From UBA3263 sp964549975 (GTDB lineage: Bacteria > Bacteroidota > Bacteroidia > Bacteroidales > Muribaculaceae): a stretch of 26,577 nucleotides of DNA. The translations under genes and the position numbers were made by a program. The stretch is taken from contig CAZJWM010000017.1 in NCBI GenBank assembly GCA_964549975.1, positions 1 through 26,577 on the forward strand, in the 5' to 3' direction. Below, one piece after another: positions 13,011 through 21,117 of the stretch (position 1 is its first letter; the number at the start of each line of letters is the position of its first letter). Below the pieces are notes generated by a model that was not told the origin of the DNA, searched no databases, and saw only the letters and a program-made list of their open reading frames with translations.

Positions 13011-14298
13011 GGGTGGCGGAGGTGGCGGAAGCGATGGCAACGCTCACTGTGTCGCCGATGCGCTCGCCGGCGAGGCGGTCAAACACCACGGTCTTGTTTT
13101 GCGGAGTGCGGCCCACCCATTGCTGAGTGCTGCGCTTGCTCACGCCCTCGATCAACACGTCGAAGGTGCGGCCCACGTCGCGCTGATTCGAGGCCAGCGA
13201 AAGCTCGTTTTGCAGGGCAATCATGCGGTTGAGGCGGTCGATTTTCACGTCTTCGGCCACGTTGTCGGGCAGAGTGCGGGCGGCCACCGTGCCGGGGCGT
13301 TCGCTATATTTGAACATGAAGGCGGCGTCGTAGCCCACACGGCGCATCAGTGCGAGAGTCTGTTGGAAGTCTTCTTCGGTTTCGTCGTGGAAGCCGGTGA
13401 ACATGTCGGTGGTGATGGCGCAATCGGGGATGATGCGGCGGATGGCGTCGATGCGGTCGAGATACCACGCGCTGTCGTAGTGGCGATTCATCGCTTTGAG
13501 CACCTTGTCGGAACCGCTCTGCACGGGCAGATGGATGTGGTGGGCGATGTTGGGGCGCGAGGCTATGGCCTCGATGATGCGGTCCGACATGTCGCGGGGG
13601 TGCGACGTGGTGAAGCGCACACGCATCTGCGGGGCAGCGTCGGCCACCATCTGCAGCAGCGAGGCGAAGTCGGTGTCGCCGCAGCAATAGGAGTTGACGT
13701 TTTGGCCCAACAGAGTCACCTCCTTGAAGCCTTTGGCTTGGAGGTCGGCCAATTCGGCGAGGATGCTCTGCGGCTCGCGCGAGCGTTCGCGGCCGCGGGT
13801 GTAGGGCACGATGCAGTAGGTGCAAAAGTTGTTGCAGCCGCGCATGATGCTGATGAAGCCGCTCACGGTGTTGCCGGTCACGCGCGCGGGGATGATGTCT
13901 CGATAGGTTTCGGTGCGGCTCAGCTCCACGTTGATGGCCTTCTGTCCGGCCTCCACGGAGGCGAAGAGCGCCGGCAGGTCGAGATAGTTGTCGGGGCCGG
14001 CCACGAGGTCAACGCCATGGTTGGCAATGAGGTCGTCTTTCACGCGCTCGGCCATGCAGCCAATCACGCCGATGATCAGGGAGCCGCGTTTGCGGCGCAT
14101 GGCGCAGAGTGCCGCCAAGCGCGAAAATATCTTTTGTTCCGCATTGTCGCGGATGGAGCAGGTGTTGAGCAACACGGCGTCGGCCTGCTCGATGCTGTCC
14201 ACAGTTTCGTAGCCGGCCATATCCATCACGGAGGCTACCACTTCGCTGTCGGCCACGTTCATTTGGCAGCCGTAGGTTTCGATAAAGAGTTTTTTCAT
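12988..14298 (-). CDS. miaB: tRNA-2-methylthio-N6-dimethylallyladenosine synthase MiaB
   Basis: A 436-residue radical-SAM methylthiotransferase that converts i6A37 to ms2i6A37 in tRNAs reading UNN codons. The N-terminal UPF0004 domain begins FIETYGCQMN and carries the three auxiliary-cluster cysteines (C11, C47, C81). The radical-SAM motif is C155-N-N-F-C159-T-Y-C162, followed by IVPYTRGRERS. A C-terminal TRAM domain ends the protein. The length is normal for MiaB, and the GRERSREP context separates it from MtaB and RimO. Its ATG overlaps the cvpA-like stop by four bases, so it is translated as part of a run that begins with secreted proteins. Confidence 0.95.
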   Translation of the reverse strand: MKKLFIETYGCQMNVADSEVVASVMDMAGYETVDSIEQADAVLLNTCSIRDNAEQKIFSRLAALCAMRRKRGSLIIGVIGCMAERVKDDLIANHGVDLVAGPDNYLDLPALFASVEAGQKAINVELSRTETYRDIIPARVTGNTVSGFISIMRGCNNFCTYCIVPYTRGRERSREPQSILAELADLQAKGFKEVTLLGQNVNSYCCGDTDFASLLQMVADAAPQMRVRFTTSHPRDMSDRIIEAIASRPNIAHHIHLPVQSGSDKVLKAMNRHYDSAWYLDRIDAIRRIIPDCAITTDMFTGFHDETEEDFQQTLALMRRVGYDAAFMFKYSERPGTVAARTLPDNVAEDVKIDRLNRMIALQNELSLASNQRDVGRTFDVLIEGVSKRSTQQWVGRTPQNKTVVFDRLAGERIGDTVSVAIASATSATLKGAERL

Positions 14299-14795
14299 AA
14301 ATTGTTGGAGACTTCTGTGGATGTTTCTACTTCTTCTTCAGGAAGGTCGGCGGAGTCGGAGCCGCCGAAAGCGCCGAGGAGTTTGGGCGCCAAAGTGGTG
14401 GTGAGGTCGGCCACACGCGATTCGCCGGGACGGCTCAGCGGACGGCCCACCAATATCATCAGATTGAGCACAATGGAGCATATCATCAGCCACTTCAGAG
14501 CGCCCAGAGCGGCGCCCAGCAGATGGTTGGCCCAGTCGAGGCAGAGCGATTGCAGCAGGGTGTGGAGCGCTCCGGAGAGCAGCGCGCAAATCAGGTAGCC
14601 CACCAAGAAGGCCAACACGTAGCCGCCAAAGGGGTGCTCGAAGCCAAGCATGGAGTTGACACTCGAGCCCAGAGCGCGGGCCAGAACTATGCCGGCGAGG
14701 AAGCCCACCACGGAGGCGGCTTGCGCCACGATGCCTTTGCGGCCATCTTTCAGGGCAAAGGCCAATGCGCCAATCAGGATTATAAGTTCAAACAT
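14295..14795 (-). CDS. CvpA family inner-membrane protein
   Basis: A 166-residue protein with four hydrophobic segments (about residues 1-15, 24-45, 58-82 and 98-120). It also shows the CvpA family start FELIILIGALAFALKDGRKG and a Gly/Ala-rich second helix (GFLAGIVLARALG). The C-terminal 35 residues are acidic and polar (SADLPEEEVETSTEV) and probably cytoplasmic. E. coli CvpA is linked to colicin V production and envelope stress tolerance; the molecular function is not settled. It overlaps the DUF5106 gene by 16 bases and miaB by four bases. Confidence 0.85.
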   Translation of the reverse strand: MFELIILIGALAFALKDGRKGIVAQAASVVGFLAGIVLARALGSSVNSMLGFEHPFGGYVLAFLVGYLICALLSGALHTLLQSLCLDWANHLLGAALGALKWLMICSIVLNLMILVGRPLSRPGESRVADLTTTLAPKLLGAFGGSDSADLPEEEVETSTEVSNNL

Positions 14796-15523
14796 TTAAG
14801 TGCGGGATTTTTGGCAATAACCTTGCCGGAGGGGTCGATGAGATAGATTTGCGGCATGGAGCGAATCACGTATTGCTCGTTGACCACAATGTCGCTGAGG
14901 TCGAATGCGCGGGTCCACTGCGCGGGCAGTTGGTCGATGGTGTCGAGCCAGCGTTGGCGGGTGCTCTCCAAGCAGATGGCCAACACGCGATAGGGCAGCG
15001 ACGGCGTCATCTGCGTGAGCTCCAAAATCACTTCGCGGCAGTGGTGACACTCCGGGTCGTAGAGCAGGAACATGGTGGCGGCAGTGGTGTCGGCAGCCAC
15101 CCATTGCAGCAGCGAGTGAGAGGCGCCGTCGGCGGTGAGGAAGTCGACGTCGGCGGCGGTGGTGCCGGGGGCGTTGGTCAGACACACGTCGCGCTTCCAT
15201 TGGAGCACGGAGCGGTCGGTATCCGACAGCTTTTTGTCGGCCAAACGTGCCTCCACAAAGGGGAGAAACAGTTCCTCTGATTGCGCCTCGGAGGCGCCGG
15301 CAAAGAGCATATCCTCGGCCGCGGCAAAGCGCTCTTCGGGGGCCGATTTGAGCCAGCGGGCGGCTATGGCCTGACGCTTGGCCTCAGGGGCGGAGCGCAG
15401 CTGCGCCACCACGGCCTCGAGGCTCTCCGATGCCGGGGGATTAATAGCACTCTCGGCCGCCGCCACGCCGAGCGTAGCGACAGCCGAAAGTAGTAGAGTT
15501 GCAAAAAGGGTTCGCAGTGTCAT
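14780..15523 (-). CDS. DUF5106-type protein with a thioredoxin-like C-terminal domain
   Basis: A 247-residue exported protein (signal peptide to about residue 22, VAAAES). Residues 25-125 are helical, like the DUF5106 region. Residues 130-240 form a thioredoxin-like domain with the putative redox motif DPECHHCREV (CxxC) and a later RSMPQIYLIDPSGKVIAKN, which supplies the cis-proline loop. It probably acts in periplasmic thiol-disulfide exchange, but partner proteins are unknown. Its ATG starts on the base next to the stop of the M60 gene, and its 3' end overlaps the cvpA-like gene. Confidence 0.75.
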   Translation of the reverse strand: MTLRTLFATLLLSAVATLGVAAAESAINPPASESLEAVVAQLRSAPEAKRQAIAARWLKSAPEERFAAAEDMLFAGASEAQSEELFLPFVEARLADKKLSDTDRSVLQWKRDVCLTNAPGTTAADVDFLTADGASHSLLQWVAADTTAATMFLLYDPECHHCREVILELTQMTPSLPYRVLAICLESTRQRWLDTIDQLPAQWTRAFDLSDIVVNEQYVIRSMPQIYLIDPSGKVIAKNPALKCLNL

Positions 15524-18166
15524 TTATTTCTGATAGCATTTCACACGAGTGCCATCCCAGCCCACAGCCATGATGTAGGAGGCGCCGGAGGGGAAGAGCA
15601 CCTGAGTGTAGGTGTTGGCGTCGTCGCCACCCAGACCATACATGGAGATGTGGAGGAGTTCGCCGGCAGCATTGTAGGTTTCAAAGGCCACGGCGTTCTT
15701 CCAGGAGTCGTGTTTCACTGTCACGCGGTTGTTGCTCAGCGAGCATCCGGCGTTGGTCGACGAGGTCTGCAGAGCGGCCTTGTTGGCATAGGCTTCCCAG
15801 TTGTTGCCGCAGATGTAGTTGATCTCGCCTTGGGGCTTGGCATAGCCCTTACCGGAGACGTAGCTCTTGAGTTCGTCGATCATCGACTGGGTGATGACGA
15901 GCCATTCGCAGGAGTAGTCGTTGATGTAGGCGTGGATGGGCTTGAGCATACCGGCTTTTTCGAAGAATTCGGTGAAGTCGAGGCCTGTTTCGTCGCAGAC
16001 GGTGCGGATGAAGCGAATCTGCTGTTGGCCGTTGGTCATGTTGTTGTCGGAAGCGGCACGCAGGGTGTTGATCACCTTGCCATAGACGTTGGGCGAGAAG
16101 CCTGCCTGATGGCAATAGAGTTGCAGCTGCCACAGGGGAGCCACCTTCACGAAGTGGTCGTAGTTGCGGCAGTCGGTGGTCACGGTGGAGAGCTTGTTGC
16201 CGTTTTCATCTTCGTCTTGCACGGTCACCTGGTCGGGGGTGGTGCCATAGTAGTCGGGGCCCTCTTGGAGCTGCCAGCACTGACCTTGGCGCACACCGTT
16301 TTCGAGGTAGGCCTCGAAGCGGCCGCCGCGCATGCTTGAGTAGTTGCCGATGCCGGTCACTTCATGTTCGAGACGGAGTTCGCCGGGACCTTCGGAGAAT
16401 TGCACCCAGCAGGAGTAGACGTTGTTGGTGGTTTCGCCGCAGCCAACCCACTTAAACGAGGGACGCACCTGGTTGACGTGGCCGAGCTCGTGGCCCAGGC
16501 TCCACCAACCGAAGCTGGAGGCTGAGGGCTGCATCCATTCGTTGGATGAGCCGTCTTCGGCAGCAGCACCCACGCCGTCGGCATACATGAAGCCGGACCA
16601 TACGCAGCGGGCAAACTGACGGTTTTTAGGTTCTTTGTCGAAGAGTTGCAGACCCATGATTTCGCGTTCGCGATACACGAGTTTGTCGAGGTTCTTGGCA
16701 AGCGATTCGGCGTCGTCGGGACACTGCGCGCGCAGGCGCGAGGTGGAGAAGGCCACTTGCAGGCGCTTGGTGCGGATGTCCATGATGTCGGAGGTGGCGT
16801 TGGCCAGCAGTTGCTTCCACTGGGCGTTGGTGTCGCCGCGTTCAGCGTCGAAGTAGCCGTTCACTGTGGAGTTGGCAAAGTGGAGTTTCACCTTGGGAGC
16901 GTTTTCGAAGTCGTCGGTGTAGTAGCTGACGTAGCCGTTGCCGCGATGCGAGGGCTTCACCACGTTCACGCCGTTGGTCAGGGCAAACTGAGTTTCGGTG
17001 GAGCTGTCGCTGCCGGGATCGCCAAAGTTTTTGACGATGAGCTTCACGGGATAGCTGTCGGAGATGCCTTCGGCGAAGATCACCACAGATTCATCGGCGC
17101 GGAAGAAGATGCCGGTGGGGTTCTCGTAGGCGTTGTAGGTGTTGGTCTTCAGCTCTGAGGCAAGAGTTGAGATGGTCTTGTAGGCCTCAAATTCAGCCAC
17201 GCGATAGGTGGTGTCGTAGCTGCCGGCATAGATCTGATAGGCCAGATTGCGCAGGAAGTCGTTGGGAATTGCGGCAATCTGAGCTTCGGTGACGCCGGGC
17301 TTCAGTGCGGTGCACATGTCGTCGGTGAAGAACTGATCGATCAGGGCTGCCACGGTGCGATTCTCCTGCTGGAACTGGATTTCGGCGCAGGAGGCGAAGT
17401 TGTTGGCGCCGGAGCCCACCAGGATGCGCACTTGGCCAACGTTGTCAAGGCCACCATCGGGGATGGTGATGATGCTTGCAGCAGAGCTGTAGCCAAGGTC
17501 TGTTTTGAGCACCTTGGAGAACTTGCCGTCTACGCTGGCATAGACGGTAATTTCACCGAAGTTGCCGTTATTGTTGCCGCTTTGGCGGGGATAGTAGACG
17601 ATGCGGTCGAGGTGTGAGGGCTCCTTCAGGGTGTAGGTCAGCGACACGGGGAACGAAGTCGAATTATACGACGAGTGATAGAGCGTGGACATATCGCCGT
17701 CGAAGCTGCGCTCAATGCCTTCGCCGCTCTGATAGGATGAGGCGGTGCCGGAGGCGATGGCCAGCGAGGTGTAGGGGGTGAACTCGGTGACGTCGATGGT
17801 GGTGGCGGGACGAGTCACGTCAACGGTGGCGGTGGTGCCGTCGGGGGCGGTGAGCGTCAGAGTGGCCGTTGCGGCGGTCGAATAGAAGTTGTAGGGGAAG
17901 TCGAGACGCACCAGGTTGTTGTTCACGCGAGTGGCGGTGAACATGGGGATGGTCTTGTCGTCGTCTGACGAAGAGAGGGTGAAGCCGTTTGAGCTCATCA
18001 CGCCGAGATAGACGCTACCTGCTTCGGCAGGGCCGGTGATGGAGGTGCGGTCCACGGCGATGGCCTGATGGCGGCCTGTGCCCGAGGGGATTGAGAGTTG
18101 TTGAGCCGTAGTGGGCAGTGAGGTGGCGAGCAGCAGTGCCGCTGCGAGTGATATGCAGTGTTTCAT
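15524..18166 (-). CDS. Secreted M60-family (enhancin-like) zinc metallopeptidase
   Basis: An 880-residue protein with a signal peptide (to about 21, TTAQQ). Residues 125-268 form an F5/8 type C (CBM32-like) module (RSFDGDMSTLYHSSYN, then a QVRILVGSG strand). The M60 domain (about 345-640) begins with NPTGIFFRADE and has the gluzincin site H559-E560-L-G-H563. GETTNNVYS supplies the likely third zinc ligand, Glu578, 15 residues on. An all-helical part and a small beta C-terminal domain (about 810-880) follow. Characterised M60 peptidases of Bacteroides and Akkermansia cut mucin-type O-glycoproteins, so mucin degradation is the best inference. No T9SS-like tail is visible. It is five bases downstream of the LRR gene and abuts the DUF5106 gene. 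Confidence 0.87.
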   Translation of the reverse strand: MKHCISLAAALLLATSLPTTAQQLSIPSGTGRHQAIAVDRTSITGPAEAGSVYLGVMSSNGFTLSSSDDDKTIPMFTATRVNNNLVRLDFPYNFYSTAATATLTLTAPDGTTATVDVTRPATTIDVTEFTPYTSLAIASGTASSYQSGEGIERSFDGDMSTLYHSSYNSTSFPVSLTYTLKEPSHLDRIVYYPRQSGNNNGNFGEITVYASVDGKFSKVLKTDLGYSSAASIITIPDGGLDNVGQVRILVGSGANNFASCAEIQFQQENRTVAALIDQFFTDDMCTALKPGVTEAQIAAIPNDFLRNLAYQIYAGSYDTTYRVAEFEAYKTISTLASELKTNTYNAYENPTGIFFRADESVVIFAEGISDSYPVKLIVKNFGDPGSDSSTETQFALTNGVNVVKPSHRGNGYVSYYTDDFENAPKVKLHFANSTVNGYFDAERGDTNAQWKQLLANATSDIMDIRTKRLQVAFSTSRLRAQCPDDAESLAKNLDKLVYREREIMGLQLFDKEPKNRQFARCVWSGFMYADGVGAAAEDGSSNEWMQPSASSFGWWSLGHELGHVNQVRPSFKWVGCGETTNNVYSCWVQFSEGPGELRLEHEVTGIGNYSSMRGGRFEAYLENGVRQGQCWQLQEGPDYYGTTPDQVTVQDEDENGNKLSTVTTDCRNYDHFVKVAPLWQLQLYCHQAGFSPNVYGKVINTLRAASDNNMTNGQQQIRFIRTVCDETGLDFTEFFEKAGMLKPIHAYINDYSCEWLVITQSMIDELKSYVSGKGYAKPQGEINYICGNNWEAYANKAALQTSSTNAGCSLSNNRVTVKHDSWKNAVAFETYNAAGELLHISMYGLGGDDANTYTQVLFPSGASYIMAVGWDGTRVKCYQK

Positions 18167-18171
18167 CTTTA

Positions 18172-19533
18172 TTATCTGCCAATTACGATTTTCTGATTGT
18201 TAACCACATAGATGCCTGCAGGGAAGGTCTGCGAGAACACTCCTGCGGGGATTTCGCGAGAGATGACGGTGACGCCGTCGGTGGATACCACGGTGAGCTG
18301 AGCGGGAGCGGAGGCGGTGACTGTCAGGCGGTTGCCTTCGGCAGCGATGGTGAGGCCTTCGGCAGCGGCAGCGGTTTCTTCGATGCCGGCAATCGACTCA
18401 TAGACGGTGGTCTTGTTGGTGGTGAGTTTCACGCCGGGATACTCAGCGGCGGTGATTTCGGCGTAGACTTCGCCCACGGCTTTGAGCCATTTATATTGGC
18501 CGGGAGTGGAGCTCTCGAAGTCGGAGCCGGCGGTGAGGGTGGAGCCGTCTTCGGCATACCAGGTGACGGTGGGAGTCAGCGTCACGCCCCAATAGTTTTT
18601 GGCAATCTGCGAACTGAAGTCCACTTCGCCGCCAATGCCAAAGGCAGTGGCGATTTGGATGGCGTTTTGCGGAGAGAAGACGTAGTTGTCGTAGAGCGCG
18701 GAGCCGTCGGTGTCGAGCATCGAGGGGAATGCGCTAAATGTCAGGTTGTTGCCGTTGAGGTAGACGTGTTGCAGTTTGCCGTTGGCATTTTTGCTGATGT
18801 TCACGCGGGTGAGGGCGCAGTTGCTGAGGCTCAGGGTGTTGATCAGCGAATAGTTGTAGAATGTCACCTCTGAGAGCGAGCGGTTGTTGTCGATAAACAC
18901 TTCACGCAGGGCGGCGCCGGCGGTGAAGGTGTTGAGCGAGGTGTTGAAGGCGTAGAGTTCGCGGAGCTTCTTGTAGCTTGAACAGCGAAGCTCGGTGATG
19001 GGCGTGTTCTGACACCACAGGGTGGTCAGCGCCGGCACGGCCGAAGCTGCAGGGATGGCCTCCACTGCCGTCGAAGCGCAAATCAGAGTGGAGAGCGAGG
19101 GGCAGGAAGCGGGCAAGCCCAGGGAGGTCAGCGAAGTGTTTTGGGCCACGTTGACAACGGCCAGTGAATCGGCTGCACCGAATTTCAGCGAGGTCAGTAG
19201 GTTGTCTTGAGCATTGAGTTCTTTCAAGGCAGCGATGCCGCTAAGGTCGAGAGCGGTGAGGTGGCTGCCAACACAGATAACCGTGGTGATAGGATTGGAT
19301 GAGGTCACGGTGACACTGTTGCCCTTCACGGGCAGCTCTTGCATAGCGCCGTCGAAGGTCACGGCCTGAGTTTGGCCATTGTCCCAAGTCAGCGTAGCGG
19401 CCACGCCCTGGTTCAGACCGAGATTCAGCGTCTCGGCACCGGCGCCCGGGGTGAGGCTCAGAGTGTCGGCGTGGGCCGGCAGCGTCAGGGCTGCACAGGC
19501 CGTTGCCATAGCGAGTTTGGTTAGTTTTAACAT
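18172..19533 (-). CDS. Secreted leucine-rich-repeat protein with a T9SS-like tail
   Basis: A 453-residue protein with a signal peptide (to about 22, PAHAD). Residues 80-275 contain irregular leucine-rich repeats of about 20-22 residues (LTALDLSGIAALKELNAQDN, LTTLWCQNTPITELRCSS, LINTLSLSNCALTRVNIS). A beta-sandwich-like segment follows (about 300-375: YWGVTLTPTVTWYAEDGS). The last 70 residues (LTIAAEGNRLTVTA, LTVVSTDG, GIYVVNNQKIVIGR) fit a type A T9SS sorting tail. Such LRR proteins usually bind proteins or glycans at the surface; the ligand here is unknown. It is the first gene of the run that includes the M60 peptidase, with a promoter candidate 38 bases before its start codon. Confidence 0.8.
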   Translation of the reverse strand: MLKLTKLAMATACAALTLPAHADTLSLTPGAGAETLNLGLNQGVAATLTWDNGQTQAVTFDGAMQELPVKGNSVTVTSSNPITTVICVGSHLTALDLSGIAALKELNAQDNLLTSLKFGAADSLAVVNVAQNTSLTSLGLPASCPSLSTLICASTAVEAIPAASAVPALTTLWCQNTPITELRCSSYKKLRELYAFNTSLNTFTAGAALREVFIDNNRSLSEVTFYNYSLINTLSLSNCALTRVNISKNANGKLQHVYLNGNNLTFSAFPSMLDTDGSALYDNYVFSPQNAIQIATAFGIGGEVDFSSQIAKNYWGVTLTPTVTWYAEDGSTLTAGSDFESSTPGQYKWLKAVGEVYAEITAAEYPGVKLTTNKTTVYESIAGIEETAAAAEGLTIAAEGNRLTVTASAPAQLTVVSTDGVTVISREIPAGVFSQTFPAGIYVVNNQKIVIGR

Positions 19534-19564
19534 TGGTGGTTTAAGTAATCAAATAGTGATAGTT

Positions 19565-19596
19565 AGTGTGCAAATTTAATAAAAAATCCGCACACT
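19565..19596 (-). promoter_or_regulatory. Promoter element bracketed by an inverted repeat, upstream of the LRR-M60 run
   Basis: On the minus strand TAAATTTG (19571-19578) matches TAnnTTTG. It lies between perfect 7-base inverted repeats AGTGTGC (19565-19571) and GCACACT (19590-19596), which could be an operator. No TTTG is found at the -33 position, which suggests that an activator or an alternative sigma factor may be needed. Confidence 0.5.
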
Positions 19597-19619
19597 TGCG
19601 CCATCCGCCCCCAAAAAAC

Positions 19620-20873
19620 TCACCAGTCGAGCATCTCGGGCCTAAGCAGGAAGTCGATAAGCGAGATGGTGACGATGCCGTGGTTGTCGCGTTTGGGCAT
19701 GATATAGTCGCCCACCACGATGATTTTTCGGAAGGAGTCGTTGATGTTGACAAGCGAGGCGGTTTCTTGGCGTTCTTTCTCTTCGGTAGGGATGGCAAAG
19801 GCCGATTGGATGTAGTAGAGTCGGTTGCCGCGATTGGCCACGAAGTCCACCTCATATTGTCGGCGCACGCTCCGGCCCTCGGAGTCGGTGGTACGCTGCT
19901 CCACCACCCCCACGTCGACACTGAAGCCGCGGGCGCGCAATTCGTTATAGACCACATTTTCCATGATGTGGGTTTCCTCTTGTTGACGAAATCCGAGTAT
20001 GGCATTGCGCACGCCCAAGTCGCTGAAATAATATTTTGCCAGGGTGTTGATGTAGTGTTTGCCCTTGATATTGTAGCGCACGGATTTCTCGGCAATAAAC
20101 GATTCGCAGAAATATTGGAGATAGCGTTCGATGGTTTTATTTGTGAGCGACGAGTTTTTGAGGCTCTTGAAGGTGTTGGCCAATTTGTTGGGATTGGTTG
20201 GCGAGCCTATTGCCGAGGCGATGACCTGCAGCAGCTCGCCCACTTCCAAGTCGGCGCGCAGGCGATAGCGGTCTATTATATCTTTAAGGTAGACCGTGGT
20301 GTAGAGGTCGCGTAGATAATCGGCTTTCTGCTGCGCATTCTGAAGCGACACCACGTGAGGCAAGCCTCCATAGGTGTAGTAGTCGCGCCAAGCATCGCGC
20401 GGATGGTCGGTGCGACTCTGCATAAATTCAGCAAAAGTGAGCGGGAAAACATGAATCTGCTGACCGCGGCCGCGAAATTCGGTGATGATGTCGGTGGATA
20501 GGAAACGCGAATTGCTGCCGGTGACATACACATCGGCATTGCGAATCTTCAGATAGCTGTTGAGCACGTCTTCAAATTCGCTGACCAACTGCACTTCGTC
20601 GAGCAGAATGTAATACATACGGTCGTCTTTCATCTGCGCATCAATGTGATGCAGCAGCTCGTCGGGGTCGCGCAAAGCGGCGTTACGTCGGTCTTCCAAG
20701 TCGATTTGAATGATGTGGTCGGCGGCGACGCCTTCGGCGGCCAACCTATCGGCAAAGAGATTGAACAGCAGGAAGGATTTGCCGCAGCGACGGAGCCCGG
20801 TGATAATCTTGATTAGCCCGTTGTGGCGACTCTCCATGAGTCGGTCGATGTAGGTTTCGCGTTGTATAATCAT
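19620..20873 (-). CDS. AAA_14/DUF4143-type ATPase
   Basis: A 417-residue cytoplasmic protein. The AAA domain has Walker A GLRRCGKS (26-33), Walker B ILLDE (89-93), the sensor-like VTGSNSRFLS and the family signature FPLTFAEF. The DUF4143 region follows, with YLRDLYTTVYLKDIIDR and YFSDLGVRNAILG. It ends with a PD-(D/E)XK-nuclease-like fold (ENVVYNELRARGF, YEVDFVANRGNRLYYIQ) in which the usual catalytic lysine after the last strand is replaced (IQSAF). These ATPases are widespread and often multicopy in Bacteroidetes; their function is unknown, and links to mobile or defence loci have been proposed. The gene stands alone, with two 40-bp dyads around its promoter. Confidence 0.88.
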   Translation of the reverse strand: MIIQRETYIDRLMESRHNGLIKIITGLRRCGKSFLLFNLFADRLAAEGVAADHIIQIDLEDRRNAALRDPDELLHHIDAQMKDDRMYYILLDEVQLVSEFEDVLNSYLKIRNADVYVTGSNSRFLSTDIITEFRGRGQQIHVFPLTFAEFMQSRTDHPRDAWRDYYTYGGLPHVVSLQNAQQKADYLRDLYTTVYLKDIIDRYRLRADLEVGELLQVIASAIGSPTNPNKLANTFKSLKNSSLTNKTIERYLQYFCESFIAEKSVRYNIKGKHYINTLAKYYFSDLGVRNAILGFRQQEETHIMENVVYNELRARGFSVDVGVVEQRTTDSEGRSVRRQYEVDFVANRGNRLYYIQSAFAIPTEEKERQETASLVNINDSFRKIIVVGDYIMPKRDNHGIVTISLIDFLLRPEMLDW

Positions 20874-20877
20874 ATTC

Positions 20878-20917
20878 TATTCCAAAAAAATGACATTTAT
20901 GTCAACTTTTGGGAATA
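20878..20917. repeat. 40-bp dyad repeat, copy 1, in the leader of the DUF4143 gene
   Basis: The repeat has core TGACAT-TT-ATGTCA and outer arms TATTCC..GGGAATA, giving an almost complete two-fold symmetry. It starts four bases before the ATG and its other end touches the promoter -7 box. Copy 2 lies at 20953-20992 with two differences in 40. RNA from this promoter would begin inside the dyad and could fold into a 5' hairpin. Confidence 0.85.
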
Positions 20918-20948
20918 CAAAGGTAGCAAACCCGGCGGATATTTGCAA
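20918..20948 (-). promoter_or_regulatory. Promoter of the DUF4143 ATPase gene
   Basis: On the minus strand, TTG (20946-20948), 20 bases and TACCTTTG (20918-20925) match the Bacteroidetes promoter pattern. Dyad copy 1 abuts the -7 box and dyad copy 2 begins five bases upstream of the -33 element, so the repeats bracket the promoter. Confidence 0.65.
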
Positions 20949-20952
20949 GCGC

Positions 20953-20992
20953 TATTCCAAAAAAGTGGCATTTATGTCAACTTTTGGGAATA
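20953..20992. repeat. 40-bp dyad repeat, copy 2
   Basis: The sequence matches 20878-20917 at 38 of 40 positions in the same orientation, 75 bases away. The changes (AAATGAC to AAGTGGC) fall in one arm of the dyad only, so the symmetry is slightly weaker than in copy 1. Confidence 0.85.
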
Positions 20993-21021
20993 GCGGAGCG
21001 CGGCGGAGCTGCGCAGTGTGT

Positions 21022-21117
21022 CAGGTCGGAGACCTGTTCGGTCTGAACCCGGGTCGCGGCTCTGACGCGGCCCGGGTAGGCATGCGTCACTGTTGCGGGT
21101 CGGAGACTCGCAGTGTC
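21022..21117. repeat. Cluster of G+C-rich hairpins
   Basis: Three stem-loops lie side by side: CAGGTC-GGA-GACCTG (21022-21036), ACCCGGGTCGCG with CGCGGCCCGGGT (21047-21058 and 21066-21077), and GCGGGTC-GGA-GACTCGC (about 21096-21112). The first and last share the GTC-GGA-GAC core. Nearby GCAGTGTGTCAGGT and GCAGTGTCTTCAGGT are near copies, suggesting a degenerate tandem element. No gene is seen here. Confidence 0.5.

Noticed and set aside
13099..14598. 499-residue plus-strand open frame over miaB and cvpA
   Set aside because: It is antisense to two certain genes, has the His/Val/Ala-rich composition of a shadow frame, and crosses the boundary between them.
20878..20992. A minimal CRISPR array (40-bp repeats with a 35-bp spacer)
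   Set aside because: There are only two copies, each a near-complete dyad, the spacer contains a promoter, and no cas gene is present.
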